DNA of 64,000 nucleotides from Sva-07 sp963743825 (GCA_963743825.1 CAVURC010000018.1:1-64000), one strand, 5' to 3'. Counted from the stretch's first letter, positions 42,241-51,678 are shown. The notes: generated from the letters alone by a model not told the origin. Made by a program: numbers and translations.

Positions 42241-43428
42241 GTGCCCGACTTCGGTTCCTTTCTCCTGATCGGAGCCGTCGCCGCCGCCGTCACGTTCATC
42301 ACCACCCCGCTGGTCGGAATGCTGGCGAGGCGTCGGGGCTGGGTCTACCTCCCCAACGACCGAACGGTCCACCAGACGCCCCTGCCCGACGTGGGTGGCC
42401 TCGCCATGTTCGTCGGCTTCCTGGCTGCGATGACGATGGCCTGGCTCGTCGACGCGTTCGACATCCTGTTCGAGAACAACTCCGAGCCGCTCGGTGTGCT
42501 CATCGCCGCCACGATCATCTTCGGGGTCGGCTTCGTCGACGACATACGCGGTGTCTCGGCGCCCGCCAAGGTCGCCGGCACGGTGCTCGCCGGCATCGTG
42601 CTCGTGCAGTTCGGCGTCGTGATGTACTCGTTCCGACTCCCGTTCTACGACGGCCCGATCGTGCTCGCCGACCTCGCACCGCTCGTCACCGTGCTGTGGT
42701 TGGTCGGCATGACGCAGGCGATCAACCTGATCGACGGGCTCGACGGGCTCGCCGCGGGCATCGTGGCGATCGCCGCGTTCGCGTTCTTCCTCTACAGCCA
42801 GGAACTCACCGACAGCGATCTGCTCGACGTGCGCAACATCGGCCCGCTGCTCGCCATCATCGCCGTGGGTGTGTGCATCGGATTCCTGCCGCACAACTTC
42901 AACCCGGCGCGCATCATCATGGGTGACGGCGGCGCGCTGTTCCTCGGGCTGCTGCTGGCCGTGTCGACGAGCGTGGTCGGTGGTCGCGCCGACTCGTTCA
43001 GCCAGGAGTTCATCGGCCAGACCTACTTCTTCCTCGCGCCGCTCGCCATCCCGCTGCTCATCCTCGGCGTCCCGCTGTTCGACATGGCGTTCGCCATCGT
43101 TCGCCGTGTGTCGAGCCGCAAGTCGTTCGCCGTTGCCGACAAAGGGCACCTCCACCACCGCCTCATGAACCTCGGTCACGGCCACCGACGCAGCGTGGTG
43201 ATCCTGTGGGGATGGACCGCGTTGCTGTCGGCGTTCGTGCTGTATCCCACCCTGACCGGACGGAACCCGGCGTACCTGCCGTTCGGCGTCATCGCCGCAG
43301 CGATTGTTCTCTACACCGTGTTGCACCCGAGTGTGAGGGCGCGGCGACGGGAGAACGCCTCGACCGAATCCGCCGTCGACGAGCAAACTGAAGCGTCCGA
43401 GTTGCCGTCGACCATCGCCGACCACTAG
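42241..43428 (+). CDS. wecA: Undecaprenyl-phosphate GlcNAc-1-phosphate transferase (WecA-like)
   Basis: This 395-residue polytopic membrane enzyme starts lipid-linked glycan (in mycobacteria, arabinogalactan-linker) synthesis by loading a sugar-1-phosphate on decaprenyl/undecaprenyl phosphate. About eleven membrane segments are seen. Conserved loops are GFVDDIRG, NLIDGLDGLAAG, IMGDGGALFLG and HLHHRLMNLGHGHRR, the WecA-type HxHHRL motif that separates it from MraY. Its position just before the atp operon matches mycobacterial rfe/wecA. The C-terminal 30 residues are hydrophilic. Confidence 0.92.
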   Translation: MPDFGSFLLIGAVAAAVTFITTPLVGMLARRRGWVYLPNDRTVHQTPLPDVGGLAMFVGFLAAMTMAWLVDAFDILFENNSEPLGVLIAATIIFGVGFVDDIRGVSAPAKVAGTVLAGIVLVQFGVVMYSFRLPFYDGPIVLADLAPLVTVLWLVGMTQAINLIDGLDGLAAGIVAIAAFAFFLYSQELTDSDLLDVRNIGPLLAIIAVGVCIGFLPHNFNPARIIMGDGGALFLGLLLAVSTSVVGGRADSFSQEFIGQTYFFLAPLAIPLLILGVPLFDMAFAIVRRVSSRKSFAVADKGHLHHRLMNLGHGHRRSVVILWGWTALLSAFVLYPTLTGRNPAYLPFGVIAAAIVLYTVLHPSVRARRRENASTESAVDEQTEASELPSTIADH

Positions 43429-43431
43429 GTT
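43426..43431 (+). promoter_or_regulatory. Probable -10 box of the ATP synthase operon, sharing the wecA stop codon
   Basis: TAGGTT begins at the wecA TAG stop. TTGCCG at 43402-43407, 18 bp upstream, is a reasonable -35. The leader to the first gene (43503) is about 65 nt. Confidence 0.45.
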
Positions 43432-43502
43432 GTGCTCGCGTTCACAAGCAACACGATCATGCAGTCCGCCGATCGAGTCGTCGTGAACGCCCACCTGGAT
43501 CA

Positions 43503-43787
43503 ATGAAGCTCCTCCCGAAGCAACAACCACGCGTCAACACCGAGGACTCGGTCGGCCTCGGCATCGAAGCCGCCGTGATCATCGCGTTGTTCCTCGGGAT
43601 CGGCTACGTCCTCGACCGGATCTTCGGCACGATGCCGATCTTCATGATCGTGATGACCGTCCTCGGCGCCATCGGCCTGTTCGCCAAGCTCAAGTACCGC
43701 TACGACGACCGCATGGACGAACTCGAAGCCGAGCGCCGTGGCGCCCCCGACGGCAGGCGGCCAGACGGCAAGCGGAGGGTCGCCTGA
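43503..43787 (+). CDS. AtpZ-like small membrane protein
   Basis: This 94-residue protein has two membrane hairpin segments (VGLGIEAAVIIALFLGIGYVL and MPIFMIVMTVLGAIGLFAKL) and a charged C-terminus, as in AtpZ/AtpI-type proteins encoded at the head of atp operons. It assists F-type ATPase assembly or Mg2+ handling in other bacteria. The stop is 1 nt before the next ATG. Confidence 0.8.
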   Translation: MKLLPKQQPRVNTEDSVGLGIEAAVIIALFLGIGYVLDRIFGTMPIFMIVMTVLGAIGLFAKLKYRYDDRMDELEAERRGAPDGRRPDGKRRVA

Positions 43788-43788
43788 C

Positions 43789-44253
43789 ATGAACACGCCC
43801 GCCGCCGGCGCCGATGCGTTCACCACGCGATTCGACGGTCCCGCACCCGAGGTCGCCGTCTCCAAGGACATGATCAAGCGGGGGCTCATCGCGGCCCCGG
43901 CGCTCATCGCAGCGTGCGCCGTCATCTGGGGCGCCGACGGCGCCATCTCGAGCGCCTACGCGATCGCCATCGTCCTCACCAACTTCGCGTTGGCCGCCGC
44001 ACTGATCGCCACGTCGGCGCGGATCTCGCTCGGCATGATGATGGGCGCCGTGCTCTTCGGTTACCTGATCCGACTCGGGCTGATCTTCCTCGCCGTCTGG
44101 TTGGTGAAGGACACGGCATGGATTTCATTTCCGGCGCTCGGATCGACCATCATCATCACGCACCTCGGACTGCTCTTCTGGGAGATGAAGTTCGTCGCCC
44201 TGTCGCTTGCTGCGCCGGGGCTCAAACCGACCGGGTCGAACACCTCGACCTGA
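43789..44253 (+). CDS. atpI: ATP synthase subunit I
   Basis: This 154-residue protein has four hydrophobic segments, typical of ATP synthase I, which helps assemble the c-ring. It starts with ATG 1 nt after the AtpZ-like stop, with GCGGAGGG upstream. The first 35 residues are hydrophilic. atpB follows after 55 bp. Confidence 0.8.
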   Translation: MNTPAAGADAFTTRFDGPAPEVAVSKDMIKRGLIAAPALIAACAVIWGADGAISSAYAIAIVLTNFALAAALIATSARISLGMMMGAVLFGYLIRLGLIFLAVWLVKDTAWISFPALGSTIIITHLGLLFWEMKFVALSLAAPGLKPTGSNTST

Positions 44254-44308
44254 CCGCACCGACATCGCTCACGTAACCACCCACACTCACGACTGAAACG
44301 GACACCAC

Positions 44309-45079
44309 GTGCTCGGACTCGAGTTTCCACCGATCAACGAGATCCTTCGTTGGCAGGACGTCTTCCCGACGTTCAACAAGATCGCCCTCATCGCCGTTGC
44401 TGCGGCCTTGATCAGCATCGTGTTGTTCCTCATTGCCTCGCGGCGTGACCCGATGGTCGCCCCGACGGGCGCGCGCAACCTCGCCGAAGTCACCATCGAT
44501 TTCATCGAGGAGAGCGTCGTGATGCAGACGCTCGGCAAGTCCGGCCTCAAGTGGACGCCGTTCCTGCTGAGCCTCTTCCTCTTCATCTTCCTCTGCAACA
44601 TCCCGGGTGTGATCCCGATCATCCAGATGCCGGCAACGGCGCGCATCGCCATCCCCTTGTCGCTGTCGTTGCTCGTCTGGGTCATCTACATCGGCACCGG
44701 CATCAAGCATCAGGGCCTCGGCTACTTCGGCCACCTGCTGTGGCCCCCAGGGGTACCGACGGCGCTGAAGCCGCTCGTGGGCCTCATCGAGTTCATCTCG
44801 ACCATCCTCGTGACGCCCTTCTCGCTCACGGTGCGTCTCATGGCCAACATGCTCGCCGGCCACATCCTGCTCGTGACCTTCAGCTTGCTGACGAGTGCGC
44901 TGTTCAACGCCGAGACGAGCCAGATCTTCCTCGTGCCGATGAGCATCCTGCCGTTCGGCATGCTCATCTTCCTGACGGCGTTCGAGATCCTCGTCGCCTT
45001 CCTGCAGGCCTACATCTTCGCCATCCTCGCCGCCGTCTACATCAACAACTCGACCGTCGGCCACGCCGAGGATCACTGA
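44309..45079 (+). CDS. atpB: ATP synthase subunit a
   Basis: This 256-residue membrane subunit forms the proton half-channels. The essential Arg is in LTVRLMANMLAGH, and the last helix FLQAYIFAILAAVYINNS is also diagnostic. Five to six membrane helices. The GTG start has no strong Shine-Dalgarno. Confidence 0.95.
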   Translation: MLGLEFPPINEILRWQDVFPTFNKIALIAVAAALISIVLFLIASRRDPMVAPTGARNLAEVTIDFIEESVVMQTLGKSGLKWTPFLLSLFLFIFLCNIPGVIPIIQMPATARIAIPLSLSLLVWVIYIGTGIKHQGLGYFGHLLWPPGVPTALKPLVGLIEFISTILVTPFSLTVRLMANMLAGHILLVTFSLLTSALFNAETSQIFLVPMSILPFGMLIFLTAFEILVAFLQAYIFAILAAVYINNSTVGHAEDH

Positions 45080-45141
45080 GCGAACCCGCTCGATCATCCC
45101 GATCTCCCCTCTACCGAAAGCACATACAGGAGAAACACCCC

Positions 45142-45414
45142 ATGGAAGCATTCAGCGCTCTGGTTGCCCAGATCGACGACCCGGCTGACGCCAAGAACAT
45201 CGCGGCGGCATCCGGCGCCGGTTACGCCTACGGCCTCGCGGCGATCGGCCCCGGCATCGGCATCGGCTACCTCGTCGGCAAGTCCGTCGAGGCAATGGCC
45301 CGCCAGCCCGAGGCCGCCGGCATGGTCCGTACGACCATGTTCCTCGGTATCGCCTTCACCGAAGCCCTGGCCCTCATCGGCTTCGTGGTCTTCATCCTGC
45401 TCAAGTTCGCCTGA
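45142..45414 (+). CDS. atpE: ATP synthase subunit c
   Basis: This 90-residue hairpin forms the rotor ring. The first helix has a glycine ladder (AIGPGIGIGYLVG), the loop has ARQPE, and the ion-binding Glu74 is in FTEALALIG. No extra polar residues of the sodium type are evident, so proton coupling is likely. AGGAG lies about 10 nt before the ATG. Confidence 0.97.
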   Translation: MEAFSALVAQIDDPADAKNIAAASGAGYAYGLAAIGPGIGIGYLVGKSVEAMARQPEAAGMVRTTMFLGIAFTEALALIGFVVFILLKFA

Positions 45415-45459
45415 CCTGCGAGCGTCCCGTCCAACGGTCAAGATCGTGAAGGAGATGAC

Positions 45460-46062
45460 GTGCTGACAGCCGTCGTGACGTCCTCCGGCTCGGCGATCGA
45501 GGTCACCCTGCTGGGTGCCCCGTTCGTCAGTGCCGAAGAGGGCGAGGAAGCAGCGGGTCCCGAGAGTGATCTCAACCCGATTGCACCCGAACTGAAAGAA
45601 GTCGTCTGGGGTTTCGGTGCCTTCGTGGTGCTGGCGCTCGCCATGCGGCTGTTCCTGTTCCGCAAGGTGCGAGACGGCATGACGTCGCGCTACGGCCGCA
45701 TCGAGGGCGACCTCGAGCAGGCAGAGGCACTCACCGCATCGGCTCGCGCCGACGTGGCCGAGTACGACGCCCAGGTCGCCACCGTGCGCGCCGAGGCGCA
45801 GACACGCGTCGAAGCTGCTCGGGCAACGCTCGAAGCCGAGCGTTCCGAGAAGCTCGCTGCTGCCAACGCCCGTATCGCCGACAAGCGCAGCGCTGCTGCC
45901 GCCGAGGTCGATGCGGCCAAGCAGGCAGCTCGGGGACAGGTCGAGTCGGCAGTCGCCGACGTGTCGGCTCGTCTCGGCGAACTCGCCACGGGCCGCCGAC
46001 CGTCCGACGACGTCGTCAGGGGCGCCGTTGCTCAGGCAATGGGCCAGGAGGTGTCGGCATGA
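45460..46062 (+). CDS. atpF: ATP synthase subunit b (first copy)
   Basis: This 200-residue peripheral-stalk subunit has an N-terminal periplasmic stretch, one membrane helix (VVWGFGAFVVLALAMRLFLF, about residues 48-67) and a long Ala/Glu/Arg coiled coil. The GTG has GGAG 5-8 nt upstream. It overlaps the second b-type gene by ATGA. Two different b-type subunits imply a b/b' heterodimer. Confidence 0.9.
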   Translation: MLTAVVTSSGSAIEVTLLGAPFVSAEEGEEAAGPESDLNPIAPELKEVVWGFGAFVVLALAMRLFLFRKVRDGMTSRYGRIEGDLEQAEALTASARADVAEYDAQVATVRAEAQTRVEAARATLEAERSEKLAAANARIADKRSAAAAEVDAAKQAARGQVESAVADVSARLGELATGRRPSDDVVRGAVAQAMGQEVSA

Positions 46063-46649
46063 GCCTGTACGCCGCCGCCACCCTCGCCGCCGGTCGACTG
46101 CTTCCCTCCTCGGAGGAGATCCCGTTCGACGACAAGGGCTACACGACCGAGAACTGGCTCCTGCCGCCGTGGAAGGAACTCGTCCCCGGCTCGATCGCCT
46201 CGATCATCGTCTTCACGCTGCTGTACAAGTACGCCGGGCCGGTCATCAAGAAGAGCTTCTCCGACCGCACCGCCGGTATCCAGAAGCAGCTCGACGATTC
46301 TGCTGCGGCCAAGGTCGCAGCCGAGTCGGAGGCCGTGCGTATCCGTCAGGCCCAGGGCGACATCGAAGCCGAGCGCGCCCGGCTGTACGCCGAAGCCGAC
46401 GCTCAGGCCGAGGCGTTGCTGGCCGACGGCCGCGTCCGTCTCGAGGCCGAGATGGCCGAACTCGAAGCTCGCGCCGAGAGCGACATCGCCGCTGCTGCAG
46501 GACGCGGCACCGACGAGCTCCGCTCGGAGATCGCCCGCTACTCGGGTGACGCCGTCGACCGCATCGTCAACGACACGCTCGACGACGCTGCCCAGCAGGA
46601 CCTGATCGAAGGCTTCATCGCACGAGTCGGAGCAGGAGTTGCATCATGA
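46059..46649 (+). CDS. ATP synthase subunit b' (second b-type subunit)
   Basis: This 196-residue protein has a single membrane helix (GSIASIIVFTLLYKYAGPVI, about residues 44-63) and a long coiled coil (AAAKVAAESEAVRIRQAQGDIEAERARLYAEAD). It is not fused to delta, unlike the mycobacterial b-delta protein, since delta is a separate gene. It overlaps both neighbours by ATGA, indicating tight stoichiometric coupling. Confidence 0.88.
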   Translation: MSLYAAATLAAGRLLPSSEEIPFDDKGYTTENWLLPPWKELVPGSIASIIVFTLLYKYAGPVIKKSFSDRTAGIQKQLDDSAAAKVAAESEAVRIRQAQGDIEAERARLYAEADAQAEALLADGRVRLEAEMAELEARAESDIAAAAGRGTDELRSEIARYSGDAVDRIVNDTLDDAAQQDLIEGFIARVGAGVAS

Positions 46650-47173
46650 GTGACGCACTGATCGAAGGCTACGCACGTGCGCTCTTCGAGGTCGCCCGCG
46701 CCGAAGGAACGCTCGACGAGGTCGAAGACGAGCTGTTCCGCTTCGCTCGCTCGTACGAGTCGAGCGACGCCCTGCGCAACGCGCTGACCGACGAGCACAT
46801 CCCTGCCGACAAGCGCCAGGCCATCGTCGAAGACCTCCTCGACGGCAAGGCCACGACCACCACGGTCCAGCTCGTGTCGATGGTGGTCGGCTCCGGCCGC
46901 AGCCGTGATCTGCCCGCAATCGTCGACAGCCTCGTCCAGCGCGCATCGAGCGCCAAGCAGCTCGACCTCGCCGAGGTTCGCACCGCTGTCGAGCTGACCG
47001 ACGACCAGCAGGCCCGCTTGAAGGCGGCGTTGGAGAACGCCACCGGCAAGAGCCTGAACCTCAAGACGATCGTCGACCCCACCGTGCTCGGCGGCGTCGT
47101 CGCCACCATCGGTGACACCGTCATCGACGACACCGTTCGCACCCGCATCGACCAGCTGAAGAGCCGGCTCTGA
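46646..47173 (+). CDS. atpH: ATP synthase subunit delta
   Basis: This 175-residue stalk subunit has the N-terminal helical domain IEGYARALFEVARAEGTLDEVEDEL and the C-terminal signature DPTVLGGVVATIGDTVIDDTVRTRIDQLK. The length is normal for unfused delta. Its ATG overlaps the b' stop. Confidence 0.95.
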   Translation: MSDALIEGYARALFEVARAEGTLDEVEDELFRFARSYESSDALRNALTDEHIPADKRQAIVEDLLDGKATTTTVQLVSMVVGSGRSRDLPAIVDSLVQRASSAKQLDLAEVRTAVELTDDQQARLKAALENATGKSLNLKTIVDPTVLGGVVATIGDTVIDDTVRTRIDQLKSRL

Positions 47174-47204
47174 GCGCCCGCTCACAAAGGAAACAGACCA
47201 CACC

Positions 47205-48794
47205 ATGGCTGAGCTGACCATTTCTGCCGCCGACATCGCGTCGGCGCTCAAGACCAACCTCGAAGGCTTCGAGCCCTCGGTCGAGGCCCGCACCGTTGGG
47301 CGCGTCGCGTCCGTCGGCGACGGCATCGCCCGAGTCAGCGGCTTGCCCGACGCAGCGGTGAACGAACTCCTCGAGTTCGAAGACGGCTCCGTGGGTCTCG
47401 CCCTGAACCTCGACGAGTTCTCGATCGGCGCCGTCGTCCTCGGCAACGTCGACAAGATCGAAGAGGGCCAGACGGTGCGGTCCACGGGCAGCATCTTGTC
47501 GATGCCCGTCGGTGACGGCATGCTCGGGCGCGTCGTCAACGCGCTCGGCCATCCGATCGACGGCCACGGCGACCTCATCGGCACCGAACAGCGCCGCATG
47601 GAGATCCAGGCCCCCGGCATCATGGGCCGCAAGCCGGTGCACGAGCCGCTGCAGACCGGCATCAAGGCGATCGACGCGATGACGCCGATCGGCCGTGGCC
47701 AGCGCGAACTGATCATCGGCGACCGCAAGACCGGCAAGACGGCGATCGCCATCGACACGATCCTGAACCAGCGTGGCCTCGGCGTGAAGTGCATCTACGT
47801 CGCCGTCGGCCAGAAGAGCTCCACCGTGTCACAGACCGTCGACACGCTCCGCCAGGCCGGCGCCATGGAGTACACCGTCGTCGTGGTCGCCTCGGCGTCT
47901 GATCCGGCGCCGTTCAAGTACCTCGCGCCGTACGCCGGATGCGCCATCGGCCAGCACTGGATGGACAACGGCGAGCACGCCCTCGTGGTGTACGACGACC
48001 TCTCCAAGCAGGCCGAGGCCTATCGTCAGCTGTCGCTGCTGCTGCGCCGCCCGCCGGGCCGCGAGGCCTACCCCGGCGACGTGTTCTACCTCCACAGCCG
48101 CCTGCTCGAGCGGGCCGCCAAGCTGTCCGACGAACTCGGCGCCGGCTCGCTGACCGCATTGCCGATCATCGAGACGAAGGCCGGCGACGTCGCCGCGTTC
48201 ATCCCGACGAACGTGATCTCCATCACCGACGGGCAGGTCTACCTGCAGGACAACCTGTTCAAGTCCGGCATCCGCCCGGCTGTCGACGTGGGCATCTCGG
48301 TGTCACGCGTGGGCAGCGCGGCGCAGATCAAGTCGATGAAGGCCGTTGCCGGCACGCTGAAGGGCGACCTCGCCCAGTTCCGCGAGCTGGAGGCGTTCGC
48401 GACGTTCGGTTCCGAACTCGATGCGGTGTCGAGCGCCCAGCTCGAGCGTGGCTACCGACTGGTCGAACTGCTCAAGCAGCCGCTGAACAGCCCGATGCCC
48501 GTCGAGGAGCAGGTCGTGTCGATCTTCGCCGGAACCAAGGGCTACCTCGACGACATTCCCGTCACCGACGTGATCCGCTTCGAGAAGGAACTCCTCGAGT
48601 ACGTGCGCACGACGCACAGCAGCCTGCTCGCCGACATCAAGTCGGCCGGCGTGCCCGACGGACTCGCCGGTGCCATCGAGTCGTTCAAGCAGACGTTCAC
48701 CTCGTCGACCAACGACTACGCCGTCGATCCGACCGCGCTCGACGTCGACGAAGTCGGCGAAGCCAAGTCCAACAAGACCCTCGCCACGGAGTGA
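47205..48794 (+). CDS. atpA: ATP synthase subunit alpha
   Basis: This 529-residue non-catalytic F1 subunit has P-loop GDRKTGKTAIAIDT, RQAGAMEYTVVV, the arginine-finger region SVSRVGSAAQIKSMK and PLNSPMPVEEQV. The C-terminal 20 residues form a charged extension. AAAGGAAA lies upstream of the ATG. Confidence 0.98.
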   Translation: MAELTISAADIASALKTNLEGFEPSVEARTVGRVASVGDGIARVSGLPDAAVNELLEFEDGSVGLALNLDEFSIGAVVLGNVDKIEEGQTVRSTGSILSMPVGDGMLGRVVNALGHPIDGHGDLIGTEQRRMEIQAPGIMGRKPVHEPLQTGIKAIDAMTPIGRGQRELIIGDRKTGKTAIAIDTILNQRGLGVKCIYVAVGQKSSTVSQTVDTLRQAGAMEYTVVVVASASDPAPFKYLAPYAGCAIGQHWMDNGEHALVVYDDLSKQAEAYRQLSLLLRRPPGREAYPGDVFYLHSRLLERAAKLSDELGAGSLTALPIIETKAGDVAAFIPTNVISITDGQVYLQDNLFKSGIRPAVDVGISVSRVGSAAQIKSMKAVAGTLKGDLAQFRELEAFATFGSELDAVSSAQLERGYRLVELLKQPLNSPMPVEEQVVSIFAGTKGYLDDIPVTDVIRFEKELLEYVRTTHSSLLADIKSAGVPDGLAGAIESFKQTFTSSTNDYAVDPTALDVDEVGEAKSNKTLATE

Positions 48795-48799
48795 TCTAG

Positions 48800-49780
48800 A
48801 TGGCTGGTGGTCAGGAGCGAATCCTCAAGGAACGCATTCGCAGCGTTCGGGCGACGAAGAAGATCACGCGCGCCATGGAGCTCATCGCGGCGTCGCGGAT
48901 CGTCAAGGCCCAGGCTCGTGTTGCCGCCGCCGTGCCGTACTCCGATCAGATCACCGAGGTGGTCAGGGACCTGGCAGCCGGTGGCGCATCGTCCGACTCG
49001 CCGTTGTTGGCGGGTCGCAAGGACATCAAGCACACCTGCTACGTGGTGATCACCGCCGACCGTGGGCTCTGCGGTGGCTACAACTCCGGCGTGCAGCGCG
49101 CGGCCGAGGGCGAGGTCAAAGCCGACATCCTCGCCGGTGAGGACTACACGATCATTCCGGTCGGCAAGAAGGCCGACGGGTACTTCCGCTTCCGTGGCTA
49201 CACCCTCGGCAAGGCGTTCAGCGGATTCTCGGCCCAGCCGACCTACGAGGATGCACGGGCGATCGGCGAGCACGTCATCGACCTGTTCGTGTCGGGCCAG
49301 GTCGACCGTGTCGAGCTCGTCTACACCCGCTTCGTGTCGTCGGGCAGCCAGGAAGTCGTCCTGCGTCCGCTCGTGCCGCTGAGCGCCGACACGGTCGCCG
49401 GTGGCGATGGCAAGGCCGGCAGCAGCGACGGATCCGGCGGCGACTACGAGTTCGAACCCGATCCCGAAACGATCCTCGACACGTTGCTCCCTCGCTATGT
49501 CGAGGCTCGTGTCTACGCCGCACTGCTCAATGCAGCGGCGTCGGAGCACGCCTATCGCCAGCGAGCGATGAAGTCGGCCACCGACAACGCCGACGAACTG
49601 ATCAAGTCGCTGAGCCGCATCATGAACCGAGCCCGTCAGGACTCGATCACCACCGAGATCATGGAGATCGTCGGCGGTGCCGAAGCTCTCGACTCCGACG
49701 ACGCCGAGATCCCGTATCTCGATCTCGGCGACGCACTCTTCGAACAACTCACACAGGCCGACTCCGGCGCCACCATCTGA
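48800..49780 (+). CDS. atpG: ATP synthase subunit gamma
   Basis: This 326-residue central shaft has N-terminal RIRSVRATKKITRAMELIAASRIVKAQ, TADRGLCGGYN in the middle and a C-terminal SEHAYRQRAMKSATDNADELI helix. A Gly/Ser-rich insertion near residue 200 (GGDGKAGSSDGSGGD) lies where actinobacterial gammas carry a variable loop. It starts 5 nt after atpA. Confidence 0.96.
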   Translation: MAGGQERILKERIRSVRATKKITRAMELIAASRIVKAQARVAAAVPYSDQITEVVRDLAAGGASSDSPLLAGRKDIKHTCYVVITADRGLCGGYNSGVQRAAEGEVKADILAGEDYTIIPVGKKADGYFRFRGYTLGKAFSGFSAQPTYEDARAIGEHVIDLFVSGQVDRVELVYTRFVSSGSQEVVLRPLVPLSADTVAGGDGKAGSSDGSGGDYEFEPDPETILDTLLPRYVEARVYAALLNAAASEHAYRQRAMKSATDNADELIKSLSRIMNRARQDSITTEIMEIVGGAEALDSDDAEIPYLDLGDALFEQLTQADSGATI

Positions 49781-49809
49781 GCGCACGGCAATCCAGGAGA
49801 ACAACAGTC

Positions 49810-51246
49810 ATGACCATGACCGAATCAACCACCGACCTCAAGGACGGCCGCATCGTCGGCATCGCGGGCCCCGTCGTCGACGTCGAGTTCCCTCGCGGCG
49901 CGCTGCCCGAGCTGAACTCGGCCGTCGAGTTCGACATCACGCTCGAGGGCGAGACCATCACGGTGATGGCCGAAGTCGCCCAGCAGCTCGGTGAGGGTCG
50001 CGTCCGCGCCGTCTGTCTGAAGCCGACCGACGGCCTCGTGCGTGGTACCCCCGTTCGCAACCTCGGTCACGGCATCACCGTGCCGGTGGGCGACAAGGTG
50101 CTGGGCCACATCTGGAACGTGTGGGGCCAGCCCCTCGACGAGGCCCCTGAGGGCTTCGCCGAGATGGAGCGCTGGGAGATCCACCGCGACGCCCCCGACT
50201 TCGCCGCACTCGAGCCGTCTGCGCGCATGTTCGAGACGGGCATCAAGGTCATCGACCTGCTCACCCCGTACGTCGCCGGTGGCAAGATCGGCCTGTTCGG
50301 CGGTGCCGGCGTCGGCAAGACCGTGCTCATCACCGAGATGATCAACCGTGTTGCCAGCCAGCACGGTGGCGTGTCGGTGTTCGCCGGTGTCGGCGAGCGC
50401 ACCCGTGAAGGCACCGACCTCCGCCTGGAGATGATGGAGTCGGGCGTGTTCGAGAAGGCCGCGCTCGTGTTCGGCCAGATGGACGAGCCGCCGGGCGTGC
50501 GCCTGCGTGTCGCGCTGTCGGCGCTGACCATGGCGGAGTACTTCCGTGACGTCCAGAACCAGGACGTGCTGCTGTTCGTCGACAACATCTTCCGCTTCGT
50601 GCAGGCGGGCTCCGAAGTGTCGACGCTGCTCGGCCGTATGCCCGCTGCGGTGGGCTACCAGCCGACGCTGGCCGACGAGATGGGCCAGCTCCAGGAGCGC
50701 ATCACCTCGACCCGGGGCCGTTCGATCACGTCGCTGCAGGCCGTGTACGTGCCTGCCGACGACTACACCGACCCGGCGCCGTTCACGACCTTCACCCACC
50801 TCGATGCCACCACCGAGCTGTCACGTCAGGTGGCGGCCCTCGGTATCTACCCGGCCGTGGACCCGCTCGCTTCGACCTCGACGATCCTGTCGCCAGAGGT
50901 CGTCGGCGACCACCACTACGCGATCGCCCGCCGGGTGCAGGAGACCCTCCAGCGCTACAAGGAGCTGCAGGACATCATCGCCATCCTCGGTCTCGACGAG
51001 CTGTCCGAAGAGGACCGTCTCATCGTCAACCGGGCCCGCAAGGTCGAGCGCTTCTTGTCGCAGCCGTTCTACGTCGCCGAGGTCTTCACCGGTCTCACCG
51101 GCGAGTACGTGCCGGTTGCCGAGACGGTCGAGTCGTTCGAGGCCATCATCAACGGTGAACTCGACGAAGTGCCCGAGCAGGCATTCCTCAACGTCGGTGG
51201 CGTCGAGCAGGTGCTCGCCAAGGCCAAGAAGCTCCAGGAGAGCTGA
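49810..51246 (+). CDS. atpD: ATP synthase subunit beta
   Basis: This 478-residue catalytic F1 subunit has P-loop GGAGVGKTVLI, the catalytic Glu in GVGERTREG, LLFVDNIFRFVQAGSEVS and the DELSEED-equivalent LDELSEEDRL. Two alternative ATGs exist (49810 and 49816). AGGAG lies upstream. Confidence 0.98.
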   Translation: MTMTESTTDLKDGRIVGIAGPVVDVEFPRGALPELNSAVEFDITLEGETITVMAEVAQQLGEGRVRAVCLKPTDGLVRGTPVRNLGHGITVPVGDKVLGHIWNVWGQPLDEAPEGFAEMERWEIHRDAPDFAALEPSARMFETGIKVIDLLTPYVAGGKIGLFGGAGVGKTVLITEMINRVASQHGGVSVFAGVGERTREGTDLRLEMMESGVFEKAALVFGQMDEPPGVRLRVALSALTMAEYFRDVQNQDVLLFVDNIFRFVQAGSEVSTLLGRMPAAVGYQPTLADEMGQLQERITSTRGRSITSLQAVYVPADDYTDPAPFTTFTHLDATTELSRQVAALGIYPAVDPLASTSTILSPEVVGDHHYAIARRVQETLQRYKELQDIIAILGLDELSEEDRLIVNRARKVERFLSQPFYVAEVFTGLTGEYVPVAETVESFEAIINGELDEVPEQAFLNVGGVEQVLAKAKKLQES

Positions 51247-51248
51247 CC

Positions 51249-51677
51249 ATGGCGGAGCCGTTGATCGTCGAAGTGGTGTCGCCGGAGGCGGTGCTGTATT
51301 CGGGTGAGGCCGACATGGTCATCACGCGGACGCTCGGCGGCGGCGAAGTCGCGTTCCAGGCCGGACACGCGGCGTTCCTCGGAGCGCTCGTCGAGAACCA
51401 CACCCGCGTGTTCCAGACCGACGGAACGATCCAGGACATCGCAATTCACCGCGGGTTCGTCGAGGTCAGCGGCACGCCGACGAAGGTCTCGATCCTGTCG
51501 GACACGGCGGAACTCGCGCAGGACATCGATGTCGACCGGGCGAAGGAAGCCCTGGAGCGTCACCAGCACACGCTGCGCGACCAGAACATGGACGCCACGA
51601 TGATCGAGGTCGCCACGGCCGGTCGTGACCGTGCCGAGGCCCGCCTGCGTGCCACCGGCACCACCTTCACCGCCTGA
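51249..51677 (+). CDS. atpC: ATP synthase subunit epsilon
   Basis: This 142-residue subunit has the N-terminal beta sandwich (VEVVSPEAVLYSGEADMVI ... FQAGHAAFLGAL) and a C-terminal helical region that couples rotation and can inhibit ATP hydrolysis. It starts 2 nt after atpD. The operon ends with the hairpin at 51679-51712. Confidence 0.95.
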   Translation: MAEPLIVEVVSPEAVLYSGEADMVITRTLGGGEVAFQAGHAAFLGALVENHTRVFQTDGTIQDIAIHRGFVEVSGTPTKVSILSDTAELAQDIDVDRAKEALERHQHTLRDQNMDATMIEVATAGRDRAEARLRATGTTFTA

Positions 51678-51678
51678 G

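Noticed and set aside
47205..48794. Long antisense frames across the ATP synthase genes
   Set aside because: They follow the codon periodicity of the sense genes in this GC-rich DNA and show no protein-family features.
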